Shown here piece by piece: positions 22,401-32,466 of a stretch of 64,000 bases of DNA. Numbering within the stretch: the first letter of the stretch is position 1; each line of letters starts with the position of its first letter. The notes under the pieces are model-generated. The model did no database searches, was not told where the DNA came from, and was given only the letters and a program-made list of their open reading frames with translations. This DNA comes from Elymus sibiricus (Eukaryota; Streptophyta; Magnoliopsida; Poales; Poaceae): positions 195,542,195 through 195,606,194 of the forward strand of contig CM077664.1 in NCBI GenBank assembly GCA_039707655.1, in the 5' to 3' direction. Both the position numbers and the translations under genes were made by a program.

Positions 22401-24345
22401 TTCTACTTTGATGCTAGTACTGTGAAGTATACTGACAGGAGGTACTAAATAGATCTCTGAACTTTATTGATCTTTCAGTTTTGCACTGGAATAGACGAGA
22501 AATCAATGGGATCCTGCTTCCAACTTGTCTTTGCACCAATTGATGAGCTTTTCCCTGATGATGCTCCATTAATATCTTCAGGCTTCCGTGTTATACCACT
22601 GGACATTAAAACAGTTGAGTGTTTGTTTCTCTAATTTATTGTTGTAGTGAAATTCAGGATACCACTTTACTTTTAGTGATCAATAATTCACTTTTCCTGG
22701 TGACTGCATTTTTACATGTCTCTCCTACACAATGCCTCCATCCTGTTCAGAAATGCACGGTAACATACTTCTATGCCATCAAAATATTTCTGAAAATTTT
22801 ATTGCTGGAAGCAGTTCAATTCCAGTAGGATGGCACTTGTTTGGCCCAATCTTCTGGTTCCTACTTTGTTATATGTAGATTGATTTTCAGTTGCTCAGAT
22901 TTTAACCATCAATATCTTTCATAGGATGGTGCACCCGCCGGTAGAACACTAGATTTGGCCTCTAGCCTTGAAGCTGGTTCAACTACACTGCAAGCCTCAA
23001 GCGATGCGGACAATTCTAATCTACGATCAGTGCTGACAATTGCCTTTCAATTCCCTTACGAGATGCATCTCCAAGATAGTGTTGCAACCATGGCCCGGCA
23101 GTATGTCCGCAGCATTGTCTCTGCTGTTCAGAGAGTGTCGATGGCTATCTCTCCCTCTCGATCTGGCTTGAATGCTGAACAGAAGATAATTTCTGGTTTC
23201 CCTGAAGCTGCGACACTTGCTCGCTGGATATGCCAAAGCTACCGGTAAGTACACCCATCGTCTTCTATTCTAATCTGATGGATGATTGATGCCATTAGTG
23301 ATCAGTGCTGCTTATTGCTCTGGTCTACACCTATTCTTGCAAGGGCAAGGAGTATAAGTAACATAACAGTAGATGGCCAAAATTAAATGTGTACTAAAGA
23401 TTAACTTGTACGGAAGCTGATGCGAAACAACCATATTTACAGGTTCCATCTGGGGGTCGAGTTATTTAGACAGGCAGATGAAGCTGGGGAGTCCTTATTG
23501 AGAATGCTCTGGGATCATGAAGATGCTATTTTGTGCTGTTCTTTCAAGGTACCTTTTAAAATGAAGCACTAGACACAAAAGTAAACAAATTCGTTTTTAA
23601 CTGTTGCATGTCTGTTATGTCTTCCTGGATGCCTTTTAATTTACAAGCATTTTATGCTATACTCCTACTTAGTTAAAAACATGTGAATATGGCAAGACAG
23701 AAATCTGGGCTTTCTTGGCTGATATACCTACCTGCATGCTAACATTCTTTCAGGAAAAGCCTGTATTTACGTTTGCAAATGAGATGGGAATTAACATGTT
23801 GGAAACATCTTTTGTTGCCCTTCAAGACCTCTCATTGGACAAGATATTTGATGAAGCTGGTAAAAAGGCACTATACTCCGAGATCCCAAAACTGATGGAA
23901 CAGGTATTCAACTGCTTCTTTCAAGCAACTAAAAAAATTACTCTCAAGTCTCAACTGCTAACACAAGTCAGTTGGATCGATACATTTGAACCTTGCCATA
24001 TGTAAAAATTCAAGGAGGTAGAAAGGCACTATATCATCTGACTCTAATAGGCAGCCTCCACGAACCAATCAAAATTTGCCTTCCAGTCAGGTCCTTCAAA
24101 ATACATTTTGTCTATGTTCTCTTCTTTGCTCTTGTGCATTTTAGAAACGGATTAGAAGACGGCGCATCTAATAATCATTCCATCTATCTGTTGTTCAGGG
24201 CTTTGTTTACCTGCCAGGTGGGGTGTGCTTGTCTGGGATGGGCCGCCATGTCTCCTTTGAGAATGCTATAGCATGGAAAGTAGTTGGTGAGGACAACAAT
24301 GTGCACTGCCTCGCCTTCTGCTTCGTCAACTGGTCTTTCGTGTGA
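10463..24345 (+). CDS. HOX29: Class III HD-ZIP transcription factor (HOX29-like), 18 coding exons
   Basis: This encodes a nuclear homeodomain-leucine zipper protein of the REVOLUTA/PHABULOSA class, which controls leaf polarity, meristem and vascular patterning. Exons: 10463-10716, 10971-11130, 11232-11314, 11420-11510, 11607-11702, 12143-12256, 12367-12450, 12545-12700, 12789-12863, 15208-15314, 15401-15581, 15911-16099, 22229-22303, 22479-22613, 22925-23244, 23443-23548, 23754-23903, 24199-24345. All introns are GT-AG. The total is 2523 nt, 840 aa, uninterrupted. Domains: homeodomain about 31-92 (IKVWFQNRR), zipper about 93-137, START about 165-380, MEKHLA about 694-840, ending FCFVNWSFV. 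Eighteen exons and about 840 aa are usual for the class. The HOX29 (rice chromosome 1) match is from memory. Oddities: Pro191 where relatives have Gln, and introns 9 and 12 swollen by retroelements. Confidence 0.95.
11499..11616 (+). promoter_or_regulatory. miR165/166 target site split by intron 4
   Basis: Exon 4 ends CCTGGGATGAAG (11499-11510) and exon 5 starts CCTGGTCCGG (11607-11616). Joined in the mRNA they give the canonical HD-ZIP III target of miR165/166, encoding PGMKPGPDS at the START domain. The intron in between is a known feature of the class, so only spliced RNA is a target. The match looks complete, which predicts normal microRNA control. Confidence 0.93.
13361..14870 (-). mobile_element. 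GC-rich non-LTR retroposon-like block, minus orientation
   Basis: It starts with a T-run (13361-13372), read as a poly(A) tail on the minus strand. The adjoining minus-strand text (GATGCAGAGGCCAGGGG and nearby) is a 3' end I recognise from Triticeae non-LTR elements. The rest (13815-14870) is GC-rich with only short, unrecognised ORFs on both strands. The far end, near CGGCGCCGGTTATTTATG, is uncertain and no flanking duplication was found. It probably represents a LINE-derived or processed sequence. Confidence 0.45.
13388..13799 (+). mobile_element. 5'-truncated RTE-type LINE 3' end, nested
   Basis: A short frame (13397-13615) reads as the last part of a LINE reverse transcriptase polyprotein, with the common ending motif [13 protein letters not shown]. 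It then meets an in-frame TGA where relatives read on. The element ends in a GTT-rich microsatellite (about 13786-13800), typical of plant RTE LINEs. The 15-bp sequence TCGAAAAGGAGGATT flanks it at 13373-13387 and 13800-13814, a convincing target-site duplication. It inserted into the tail of the surrounding retroposon block. Confidence 0.8.
16457..16810 (-). repeat. 3' LTR of the intron 12 element
   Basis: 354 bp, identical by eye to 21789-22142. It is 3' with respect to the element because it follows the polypurine tract on the minus strand. It contains GC-rich and AT-rich halves and an ACTAAGATAACTAAGATAAC short repeat. Confidence 0.95.
16759..21759 (-). CDS. Gag-pol polyprotein of the intron 12 chromovirus
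   Basis: The likely ATG is at 21759 (1666 codons); the frame is also open upstream to the primer site. Order: a Pro/Ala-rich N-terminus; a gag capsid with WLNQCDQFF and [12 protein letters not shown]; a zinc knuckle [14 protein letters not shown]; an aspartic protease with [10 protein letters not shown]; reverse transcriptase with [13 protein letters not shown]; RNase H with [13 protein letters not shown]; integrase with an HHCC zinc finger and the Asp-Asp-Glu core ([30 protein letters not shown]); and a C-terminal chromodomain with [12 protein letters not shown]. The frame is intact, but the reverse transcriptase active site reads Phe-Phe-Ala-Asp where the family has two adjacent Asp. It overlaps its own 3' LTR by about 50 bases. 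Confidence 0.95.
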   Translation of the reverse strand: MSLPPPPPPLSAGTAATMTTTPISLAPFTSAGTMLAGPASTTAPLAPPSPGASAPPPAAALTLENLAATLEHLCTAVHGLQLQQQIGLGAYGHPSSAPSAAPGLQHQQLPYGIGASPYTSPPWPHQGAPAYGGLPYWPHQAGAAPGPPQATATLWSAPPAPHAASWWPLQQPQIAASSVQQRPLPALSAGTTSGAASPPRLPIHQVRFPPSPSPLPAWAAGSSPVYTTAPVEPTPFPQFGGPSGSANHGPDFSDQAPPASLFRAPEPARHGGPPQTPPRFAKLDFATYDGTEDPLNWLNQCDQFFRGQRTLASERTWLASYHLRGAAQTWYYALEQDEGAMPPWERFRELCLLRFGPPVRGSRLAELGRLPFTSTVQDFADRFQALACHATGVTAQQRADLFVGGLPDHIRVDVELRGPQDLQQAMYYARAFESRAQAMQPAAPARGGRPTTRPGPAPGRPPQAAPATPAPTRPFRRLSPAEQMERRRQGLCFNCDEPYTPTHVCPRLFYLETVDYTEEDTSTDAPPPPAAADDAPADTTATAFVVSLHALAGIRDERTMLLPVIIHGERLVALVDTGSTHNFLPEATLRRLALPTTGGERLRVTVANGDRLRCHGLARDVPISIGGEHFSITCAGIDLGCFDFILGVDFLRTLGPILWDFDALTMTFWRKDRRIRWDGLGGATPTTPQLQLAAASSEAEHPLLDHLLQQHSDLFDELQGLPPARVYDHRIHLLPGSAPVAVRPYRYPQLQKNELERQCALMLAAGIIRISTSPFSAPVLLVRKSDGTWRFCIDYRALNALTLKDKFPIPVVDELLDELHGARFFTKLDLRSGYHQVRMHPDDIAKTAFRTHHGHFEFLVMPFGLANAPATFQALMNDVLRPYLRRFVLVFFADILIYSATWAEHLQHVAIVFNELRAHHLHLKRSKCSFGTPTVAYLGHVISADGVAMDADKVAAVAAWPPPHSPRALRGFLGLAGYYRKFIREFGLIAAPLTRLLRRDAFAWDDEATAAFEALKGALTTGPVLQMPDFDRPFVVDCDASGAGFGAVLHQGDGPLAFFSRPFAPRHLKLAAYERELIGLVQAVRHWRPYLWGRSFHIRTDHYSLKFLLDQRLSTVPQHQWISKLFGFDFSVEYRPGRLNTVADALSRRDSDLVPSADESEGAVLCIRSGPTFGLFADIRRATATADDAVRLQQQLAAGDLEEPWRFSNGLLLHGRRIFVPAHDDLRHQVLQLAHSAGHEGVQKTLHRLRADFYMPGDRALVRDWVRSCQTCQRNKTETLRPAGLLQPLEVPSQVWADISMDFIEGLPKVGGKSVILTVVDRFSKYAHFIALGHPYTAASVARAFFEGIVRLHGFPASIVSDRDPVFTGHVWRDLFRMAGVQLRLSTAFHPQTDGQSEVVNKVIAMYLRCVTGDRPRAWVDWLSWAEYCYNTSYHSALRATPFEVVYGRPPPPILPVDPETARTEVAGDLIRTRDEMLAEVRQRLLQAQQLAKHYYDDHHREAEFAVGDWVWLRLLHRSTQSLDPRAKRKLGPRYAGPFPILERIGKVAYRLQLPARARIHDVFHVGLLKPFRGEPPAAPPALPPTADGRILPEPAKVLQAQLRRGVWFVLIQWAGLPEEEATWEQRDEFRQHYPDFQLEDELFAQAGRDVMTGLVYNRRRPNGQA
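21789..22142 (-). repeat. 5' LTR of the intron 12 element
   Basis: 354 bp with TGGTAGG...CATAACA ends, identical by eye to 16457-16810. It is followed by the ATATA duplication. On the minus strand the primer site directly adjoins it. Confidence 0.95.
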
Positions 24346-24780
24346 TCATCCATCCTCCGAGGCAATCCGTGTCCGTCGCACGCAGCTCCATTTTTGCTCT
24401 CTCTCTGTAGGAGAGAACCGCCGCCGCTGGAAAGTAGTTTTACGCCATCTTTAACTAGTTTGTTCCAAGATTTGAAGAGCCAGCATCCGGAAGAATTCTG
24501 CCTAGTGTAAATCTGCTCACGTTTCCACTAATTTACCCAGGCAAGGAGCTGGCTGCTGTCTGTCTGGATTGAGGTGCTAGCCTTTCTTGAATCCAGAAAG
24601 GTTGCTACTTTTATTCGTATGATGATGGAATGCTAGTAATAGTGTATAATCAGTGTTTGTGTGTGGAGTTTTCTCTTTACTCGTCGATTTGTATTTGGTC
24701 TGAAGATCGTTTGTTCGACATGAATCATTTGCCAACTGCCTGGCATTCGAGATTTGGCTAAAGAAAGTGAAGGTCAGCGT
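24346..24780 (+). other. Probable 3' untranslated region of the HD-ZIP III gene
   Basis: This T-rich, non-coding stretch follows the TGA at 24343-24345 and contains no ORF of interest. No textbook AATAAA was seen. AT-rich text near 24630-24660 could serve as a plant-type polyadenylation region. The end is a guess. Confidence 0.45.
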
Positions 24781-26180
24781 CAAAGCTTACTCTGACTCTG
24801 AATTGTGTGCAGTCAAATACTCAAACAGCTTGGTCTCCATGCAACCTCTCCCTCATGCTCGGTACTCATCTCCTGGTCACCTCTGTATGTCCCGATTGAT
24901 CGCCGGTGCCGCCAACCACACGCCCGCCCTTCCCGGAGCCAAATCCTCGCCGCCTGTGGCCTAGTTGTGGCAGTGGTACATGGCTGTCCTGACCATCGCT
25001 ATGCCCAGGATTTCAGTTGGCCGGGATTCTGTCGCCGCCGCCTTTCGGATTTCAGTCAAGGGCGAGATTGTGTCGCCTCCTCCTTTAGTCAATGATGGTG
25101 ACCCGCTATGTAATTTCTAGTATCGTCTTTGCGCAGTTTCAGCCAAAAATATTGTCGTGGCAGTAAAAAACGTTGTCGTCGTGGTAGCAGTTTCAGTAAA
25201 AACAAATTTCTGTCAAAAACTGCTTGTCGTGGCAGCCTGAAAACGCTGTTGTTGGATCAAGATGCTAGAGGGCGATGAATAGATACAATTACAATTTTAA
25301 TTACTAAATTTAGTCAATTAAGTGAAAATATGAAAATGAGCCTAACAATTGAAATTGAAAGGTGACTCTAGGCTAGCAAGATGTTGCACAACTAGTAGAG
25401 AGGCTAACAAGCACAATCTTTACCTAATAATAATGAAGCACCGATCGCTTCTGCCCGCTCGCCGTCGCGGCATTTTTGCAGAAAAGTCCCTGCTGTTTTA
25501 TGTATTCAACCCGCAGTCCTTTTTTTAGTGGATATCTGCGAAAATCTTTCGTTTTTACAAAAAGGACCCTGTGTTTTTTAGTATTCAACCCGCGGTCACG
25601 TCCAACGTCAGAAATAAGAGAGTTTCTGCCCGTACGTCCAGCCGTCACGCACGCACGCAAACTCTGTTTGGTCGTGCGTTGATTACGTTCGATTTTTCGT
25701 CCCACCTCGCTCCCTTAAACCGATTCTCATCAATTTATATACATTTACAGATTATCCATAATATCAACCAGCCTCCTCAAAAAACAACAAACAAACTGCC
25801 AATAAATACATGGGAGGGAAGGGAACGAAGGAACGACGAGGGATCCTTGGGCGAGGCAAATAATTAACCCAGAGAAGGGAACGAACTGTCAAATCCTGAC
25901 CATGATTTACAGAAAAATTCTTACCAAAACATGAGAATCAAAAGAAGAGGCGGAAAGTAATTAACCCCGCCGGCGGCGCCGGGCACTGGAGCGCTGGAGA
26001 CGGGGAAGCGCACGGTGCTGATGCCTGCAAGCCAAACATGGTAGTGTAGCACTTTCGCAGAAGTATCCCAATGAATAATCGTCCCAACGAAGAGTGGAAG
26101 AGAGTATTTATATTGGCGCTTCTGTCACACACAAGGTGTCACAGTTCTTGTGTGAAGTAACTGTTGGTGCTTCTGCAAAT
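24781..26180. other. Intergenic region with minor repeats
   Basis: No gene was recognised. At 25110-25255 a short phrase (TTGTCGTGGCAG) recurs with variation. At 25473-25610 two imperfect copies of a ~80-bp unit lie in tandem; each has a TTTTTGCAGAAAAG- or TTTTTACAAAAAGG-like start followed by TATTCAACCCGC. The second type is common near grass genes and may be part of a DNA transposon, but no ends were found. Confidence 0.4.
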
Positions 26181-26219
26181 ATTGCTACTGTCCTGAACCA
26201 CGAATAAACCAGTTTGACA

Positions 26220-26830
26220 AATATAAAGAGACTCTACTGCAGGATGGTCCTAACGCGACACATGTATACGAGACCAATCGACCAAACTGTGTGCGATGCA
26301 TTAATCGCAAACGGTACCGTAATAAAACCGTCACCAATAAAACGAACTGTGTGCGATGGCGGATCCATCAAGCATGATTCAGAAAAGATTTGCGTGTGCG
26401 AATCGTGGCATACAGTTGATCCATATGAACTATTTGCGATGAGCCAAAACAACAGAAACGGTCAGCCAGATCAAGGTGTGTGCGATAGACGGCATACATT
26501 TCACTCGGATAAACCGTTTGCAATGATCCAAAAGAACACAAACGATTAGCTAGATCAAGGTATGTGCGATAGATGGCATATAGGTCAATCGGATGAACTG
26601 TTTGCGATAAGCCAAAATAAACACAAACGATTCAGCTTAACAAGATGCGTGTGATACCCGGCAAACAAGTTAGTAATCAGAATTGTGTGGGAAAACCGAT
26701 AATAACACAGACGATTCCTGCTAATAAGATGTGTGTGTTGTGGGCAAACGCTTGCTGGTATACAATTGTCAGCGATTGATGAAATCATCACCGACGGGTT
26801 CCGTAGTTTAGTCCGTGTGTAATGTGATCT
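26220..26830. repeat. Degenerate tandem repeats with GTGTGCGAT/CAAACGGTT motifs
   Basis: About six imperfect units of roughly 85-100 bp. Each has a (T)GTGTGCGAT segment, a spacer such as GGCATAC, and a TTTGCGAT or ACAAACGATT segment. Motifs occur in both orientations. Similar motif clusters lie at about 49350-49690 and 52480-53190. Short motifs repeated in both directions near transposon ends are typical of CACTA subterminal regions. No terminal inverted repeat was found beside this cluster, so the class is inferred. Confidence 0.6.
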
Positions 26831-27014
26831 GCTCTGTCTGCACAACATCTATGCTCTGTCTACAGAACAACAACATATATACTTATAAGAACATGATTGC
26901 ATAACCAAATTAAACATCCAATTACATAAGTGACTACACACATAACATTTGCACACACCAAAGTAAACAATTACATGCATAATAAACTAGGAGAAACGAT
27001 AATCTAATCATAAT

Positions 27015-27698
27015 CTACTTCTTGTGACGCTTGCTGCCACTGCTCTTCTTGTGGCTCGATCCCTCGTCGTCTACATGAAGGAGGCACTTCCTCATGTCAA
27101 GGATCCGCTTGTAAATCTCATAGCATGTGTACGCGTTCTTGCCCGCGAACTTGAGGTGATCTTCATCCAGCCTCCGCACCCAGGCCCTGTGCCAGAGTAC
27201 AGGATTGATCTTGGAGGCATCCTTCATGTTACTGTAGTAGGGGTTGATGATGGCCTCGGCGAGGTCAACCAGGGATGCCTTCTACTTAATGTTGCCCCAG
27301 ACCCTGTAGTGGCCACGGATGTCGACAAGCTTCTGGCAGGCCAAGCCCGAAGTCGCGAGCACTTTTACATCATCGATGGTGTCCACCATAGCGAACTTGT
27401 AGTCGGGGCTGTTGATAAACCTGGCGAAACGCTCACAAGGCCTTGTGGCCAGGCAGTAGTGGTAGACGAGGACGTGATGGCGCACGCACAACTGGGCGAC
27501 GGCAACCTTCTGATCATACCCGGGACGACCGCCGATGTACTGGAGGTCGAAGCCGACCACTTTGTACTTGTCATCCTCAGCAAGCAACTGCTCCGTGGTG
27601 TTGATGGTCTCCTCCACCATGACCGGGTCGTTGGTGTACACCACTGAGAGGTCCTTATCCCTCACGTGGGTGTCCACAGGATACACGCCGAACTCCAT
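27015..27698 (-). pseudogene. Decayed DEDD-type 3'-5' exonuclease-like gene
   Basis: The ATG at 27698 opens a frame that, apart from one TAG at 27284-27282, stays open to a natural stop at 27015 (227 codon positions). It resembles plant Werner-type exonuclease domains: a strand VVGFDLQYIGG, then VAVAQLCVRHHVLVYH, then YKFAMVDTIDDVKVL, and a basic Ser/Lys/His tail after the stop. In the exonuclease family the first motif is Asp-x-Glu; here Gln replaces Glu, so catalysis would probably fail even without the stop. Similar single-domain proteins are amplified in Triticeae genomes. It may be transposon cargo. It is divergent from the ORF at 28392. Confidence 0.75.
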
Positions 27699-28306
27699 TG
27701 AAGCGCCGCTAGATATCCTCTCTGTATGTGTTGTCGTGGGTGTGCTTGTTGTGTTGTGGGGCGCGATCGAAAGGTTGAAGAGACTAAGGTTATAATGTCC
27801 GCGGGAATAAATGGGGAGGCGAACGGCCCGGAGTATCGGCACGTCCGGATGGCAGTTGTTGCAGCGCGTAACTCCATTGTGTCGCACGTATTAACTGCAT
27901 CGTGGCGACGCGCGCGGCGTAACCGCATGCATATGGCGCCCAAAACATGATCGTGCGTCGGCCCCTACCGCTGAAATAGCGCGCATGGAGGGACGCGAGC
28001 AGAGCGCGCAGAGGGACGCCAGAGCAGAGCGCGCGGAGGGATGCGAGCAGAGCGCGCCGCGACCGCCTCAACCGCGAGCAACCACATGCATATAGCAGTT
28101 GAACACGCAGGGAATAGCCGTCCACAAGCCGGTGGATGCGAGCCAGCGGCATCCTGGGGAATGACGACGTTGCGGTTCACATCACACCATTCGACCAAAC
28201 TGTGCGTGTACCAACTCGTACCTACCAACACAGACGTGTCCCGCAATCCACGCCGACGCTTCCCGCCTCTTCCCCCATCGGTTTCCCGCCACCACCGAGT
28301 GCCTAG

Positions 28307-28316
28307 CTCTATATGA
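28307..28316 (+). promoter_or_regulatory. Possible TATA box for the 28392 ORF
   Basis: CTCTATATGA lies about 80 bases before the ATG at 28392, in a stretch otherwise rich in C and CA. The spacing allows a short leader. The same upstream CCCGCCAC...-type text precedes the related ORF at 32134, although its TATA text differs. Confidence 0.35.
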
Positions 28317-28391
28317 CCCAGGCGGCAACGCACTGTAGAGACACTGTGCGCAGATCTAGTCCACACCCATCTACCATTAATTATTCCAAGC

Positions 28392-29009
28392 ATGCCAGGC
28401 AACCAAAGCTTCGATGTTGCTCCCTTCATGGATTACATCTTTGACGAGGAGAACGAGCCGGAGCAGGTCGGGGAGCAAGAGCTTCGTCGGCCGTTGCAGG
28501 CGCCATGGCCCATCGGCAGCGATATCGCCGTGCCGTTCCTTGGGCGCACAATGGACGTATTGCAGAGGAAGTGGGAAGAGAAGTTTGCCATCCACGGCGC
28601 AAAAGATCCAGAGCTGCTAGGCGGCATGATCGACGACCCACCCGAAGAGCCATCGTCACCGGTTCCTATTGAGAGCCTGATGCCCCGCCAGGAATGGGTC
28701 GAGGTCCTCTGCGATTTAGTTATGAGAAAGCTTGTCCGCCGCCTCATCATTGCCGCCGGCGGCCGTGTCATCCTCGATCCCGACGATGTGGTGGCCAGGC
28801 TCAAGCGCCTCGTTGGCGGAGATGACGTCCCCGGCGAAGTAGAGCAACACCACCGTAATATCTTGGGGATGCAGGTCATGGATGGAATTTGCTACCAGTG
28901 GAGAGATATGGAGATGGATAGCAATCCGCGGGCGTGTCATGCGCGCGATTGCATGCTGTCAAGCTCTACTGGACGAGGCCCAGCAGCCCCAAGAGCCTCC
29001 CAGCACTAG
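28392..29009 (+). CDS. Unknown 205-aa acidic ORF, transposon-associated
   Basis: No known domain was recognised. The N-terminus is acidic (FDEENEPEQVGEQEL), the middle has Pro/Glu-rich text, and a helical part carries Arg/Leu (MRKLVRRLIIAAGGRVILDPDDVVARLKRLV). An overlapping frame at 28882-29061 continues with a helix and a Gly/Ser-rich end (GGDGYRGRGSGQSE). That looks more natural than the present Cys-rich end, so a frameshift near 28910 is likely. A shortened relative starts at 32134. It lies about 690 bp from, and divergent to, the exonuclease-like pseudogene. Confidence 0.5.
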   Translation: MPGNQSFDVAPFMDYIFDEENEPEQVGEQELRRPLQAPWPIGSDIAVPFLGRTMDVLQRKWEEKFAIHGAKDPELLGGMIDDPPEEPSSPVPIESLMPRQEWVEVLCDLVMRKLVRRLIIAAGGRVILDPDDVVARLKRLVGGDDVPGEVEQHHRNILGMQVMDGICYQWRDMEMDSNPRACHARDCMLSSSTGRGPAAPRASQH

Positions 29010-29064
29010 CAGCTCCGCAGGCGGCGACGGGTACCGTGGTCGCGGGTCCGGACAGTCGGAATGA

Positions 29065-29671
29065 ACGGCCGCAAGGGTGCTGCTGAAGTGTTGATCATGG
29101 AGTCCGAGAAGACCGTCGTCGGAAGGCCACCAGCGCAACCTTTTAGCCTATATTTTATTATAATTGTATGGAAATGTCGCTTATCAATATTTTAAGTCGC
29201 TAATCATATGTAAAGGCGACAATTTTTGCCCCTAATTTATTGTAAGTACCAACGTTTGTTTGAGCATTTCTATCTTTTAATTTATAAAGCCAGTTTTGGT
29301 CAACCGTCTGGCACCCGTGGGAGGCGCGATGGCCCATCCATCGGGCATGATGATGATATGTTGACCGTGTGTGATAGTGGGCAGACACGTACACATCCGA
29401 GAACGCGGGCCCATGTACGCCATCCGAGAACCGTTTCGGGCTTTGAAACCAAAACCATCAATAAATTTTGAGATTGTTTCCCATCACATTCCAAATTACC
29501 ACGCTATAATTAATTGCAAATCTGTTCACACCTATGAAACCTAAATGTGTTCCCACTTAGCAGTTGTTTACTAATCGGCTATAAAAACTACCCACTCGAA
29601 AATTACTGCACATTTCTCTCCTCATCACCAAACAAACAGGTCTTTCTTATTAGTCGTACCTTGCGTCTGCC
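29065..29671. other. AT-rich spacer between two ORFs
   Basis: This stretch has no gene. The text at about 29296-29320 (GGTCAACCGTCTGGCACCC) recurs at 31917-31940, showing that parts of this spacer are duplicated around the tandem repeat. TATAAAAACT at about 29580 could be a TATA box for the ORF that begins at 29672. Confidence 0.4.
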
Positions 29672-30610
29672 ATGGCCGGTACGAGGAGTTCTGGGTCGAC
29701 ATATAACCAGGGAAAAAAGACCAAGGCCGCGGAAGCAACAAAGAGGTCCCGCCGCACCGCGTTAGCCGCAGCAGAGATGTCCTGAGGCACCGCGGAGGCC
29801 TCGAACGATCTCTCATGGAAAGGCGAGGGCTTGCACAAGCGCATTCACCGCGGAGGCGAACTGGATGAGCCAGCAGTGGTGGATTCCTTAGCCAGCGACG
29901 ACATGCGCGCTGAGCTCAATAAGCAGAAGGAGGCGAACGCATGCTTGGTGAAGCTGCTGGAGGAGACCAATGCCTCGGTTGAGAAGGCGACCGGCCTCAT
30001 CCAGCAACAAATGGGTCACAATGCGAAGCTCCTCGACGAGTACGAGAAGCAGAGGAAGCTGACCATCGGCTGGAAGAGGCAGCATGAGAAGAGCAGTGCC
30101 TCGGGAAAGATTCTGAAAGCCCTCGTCGGGAAACTGCTGGATGACGTGGCGAAGCTCCGTCTCGAGCACGAGCGGCCAGTGGAGGAATCTGTGGCTGCTG
30201 TCAAGCAAAGTCATGCGGATGTGAAGCAGAGCATCGACGCTCTCCACGAGAAATTCCGCACCATGGAGACACTACGGAAGATGGTGGGGGAGAGGTGAGA
30301 GGAGAAGAAGGTCCTGGAGGCGATGAAGAAGGAGATGGAGGAACTCCGCGCCCAGCAACCCATCAAGAAGTGGAGAGCAGCGACCCTGATCATTCTCCGC
30401 GTCTTCCTTCTTCTGCGTCTTCCTTCTTCTTTTGCCCATGTGTTTTTGGGCGTTGCCGCATGTGGCATTTTAAATTATCTTGAATATGTAAGACAATTAT
30501 TATCCGTTGTCATTGTAAATTTGTCGTCGTATTATTTCGTTCGTAGGTATTGTACGTGTATACGAGTCGAGAACAGGCTAAAAAGCGCGTTCTCAGTGAG
30601 GCACGAATAA
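29672..30610 (+). pseudogene. Coiled-coil ORF with C-terminal membrane segment, two in-frame TGA stops
   Basis: One frame runs from the ATG at 29672 to 30610, interrupted only by TGA at 29783-29785 and 30296-30298. The first part is small and basic (KKTKAAEATKRSRR). The middle (about 29880-30290) is a long amphipathic helix rich in Glu, Lys and Leu, a predicted coiled coil. The last part has KKEMEELRAQQP followed by a hydrophobic segment of about 30 residues (ILRVFLLLRLPSSFAHVFLG) that could cross a membrane. The function is unknown. It lies in the same accessory block as the exonuclease-like pseudogene. Confidence 0.6.
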
Positions 30611-31077
30611 AAAAATGCTAAACGTTGAGTGGGGCCATGGGATCACAAGGAAACTACCTCCGTCCAGGTGCATTAACCGCATGTTAAACAGCGGCTCGGC
30701 CGACATTAATGAAGAAGTTGGGAGCGAGGCGGGCGGTGGGTGGAGGTCAAAGGGCTCGCTTCCCGGTGATCTTGCATGCGTCGCGCTGAGTCTGCACAAC
30801 GGACTGCTCGCAAGCGTCCCGTCGAGCCTGCGCGGCGGACTGCTCGCACGCGTCCCGTCGAGCCTGCGCGGTGGACTTCTCTCACTCATCCCGTCTAATC
30901 AAACAGCTGCCCGCACGGCACCTCCATTCCAATAAACAGTGGGAGTGTGGCGGCAGGTAAATGGTTAGTGGAACGCCCACGGTTCTAATAATACAACCAT
31001 TTGCGATAATAACGTGGCAACTATTTGTGCCAAAATACCTACGTTTGCTGTTAATGTGTGCGCCTTGTCTCAAATTG

Positions 31078-31905
31078 TTTTTTTTACCACGGCATATATG
31101 TGCCATGTCATGACACCATGCCAAGTTTCATGAATTTCAGGCGGGTTTTGGATTTACGGGTATTTAAAAACCAATTTTCTCAATGTTTGCGGCCGAGCCG
31201 CTACACCGAGATGTTTTTAATTCATGCCCATTTCTTGCATGGGACCTAAACATGCACCCAAGGACACAGAAATGATTTTTCAACCCATTTTGGTGCACTG
31301 GAGCATGTGCTTGTAGTTCAAATTTGAATTATGCACATTAAATACCTAGAAAACTCAATTAATGTATAAAAAAGTCCAAACAAACCCTGAAAAATTTCAT
31401 ATTTCGGCACGACACTCCTACTGGTCTATGTTGTCTCTAGAAAAAAATCCAAGACGAAAAGATGCAGGGAATGTCGTTTCGCCCACAAGGGTGACACGTT
31501 CCCAATCGAAACCACGAGGCTTCTTGTGAGAAGCTCCGGTTTGTAAGAGGCTTGTACAAAAACTTGCCCCAAATTGGACAATTTTTTTACTACGGCATAT
31601 ATGTGCCATGTCATGACACCATGGCAAGTTTCATGAATTTCAGGCGAGTTTTGGATTTACGGGGATCGGGGATTTAAAAATCAAGTTTCTCAATGTTTGC
31701 GGACGAGCCACGATGCCGAGATGTTTGTAATTCATTCCCATTTCTTGCATGGGACCTAAACATGAACCCAAGGATACAAAAATGATTTTTCAACCCATTT
31801 TGGTGCAGTGGAGCATGTGCTTGTGGTTCAAATTTGAATTTTGCACAATAAATTCCTAGAAAACTCAATTAATCTATAAAAAAGGCCAAACGAACCATGA
31901 ATAAT
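31078..31905. repeat. Direct tandem repeat, unit about 510 bp
   Basis: Unit one starts near 31078 (TTTTTTTACCACGGCATATA). Unit two starts near 31585 (TTTTTTTACTACGGCATATA) and stops after about 320 bp. The two share long stretches such as ATATGTGCCATGTCATGA and ATGATTTTTCAACCCATTTT, with scattered differences. No ORF of note is present. The repeat lies between duplicated flanking texts (GTCAACCGTCTGGCACCC at 29298 and 31920). Confidence 0.85.
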
Positions 31906-32133
31906 TTAAAGCAGTTCTAGTCAACCGTCTGGCACCCATGGGTAAGCACTGTGTGCACACGCATCATGCTGAGTTTGCGTTTCCTTCTTTCCTAAGTTTT
32001 CAATATTAATGGTGTTATATATCCTAACACGCTACCGTTTCCCGCCACTCCCCCAATCAGTTTCCCGCCACTCCCCCCGTCGATTTCCCGCCACCACTGT
32101 CAGTACGCCATACCGCTGTATACCATTCCAAGG

Positions 32134-32466
32134 ATGCCAATCCGGCGAAGCACCGCCCTCGTCATCATCCTCCTCGATGAGGAGAATGAGCCGGAGCAGG
32201 CCGGAGAGCAAGAACGGCCGCGCGCCACCGAGCAAGAGAGGCAACGCGCTGCCGAGCAAGAGCGGCTGCGCGATGCCGAGCGTGAGCGGTATCATCGCGC
32301 CCCAGTGCTTGAGCGGGCCGATGTCTACACATGTGTTCGTCGCTGCCCATGGAGCGGAGGAGAGCAAGAGTGGCAAAGCGATGTCGCGCAAGAGCAGGAG
32401 AGCGCCGCCGCACATCAGGTGCGGTGCGCCGCACTATTTGAGCGGAACCGTGTCAGCATCTGTTAA
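32134..32466 (+). pseudogene. Short relative of the 28392 ORF with an EQER-type repeat
   Basis: The start region (CCATTCCAAGGATGCC) and early residues LDEENEPEQAGEQE match the ORF at 28392. The protein then carries a repeated RATEQERQRAAEQERLRDAE-type stretch built from a short DNA repeat (about 32200-32290), and stops at 32466. Just downstream, another frame near 32500-32650 resembles the PRQEW region of the first ORF. This is a diverged, broken duplicate. Confidence 0.5.

Noticed and set aside
26130..26230. Left terminus of a CACTA element near GTTGGTGCTTCTGC
   Set aside because: Only a few bases resemble the CACTGGTGC end at 53203; too weak to call.
26220..26830. CRISPR-like array
   Set aside because: Plant nuclear DNA; units are degenerate, vary in length and lack uniform spacers.
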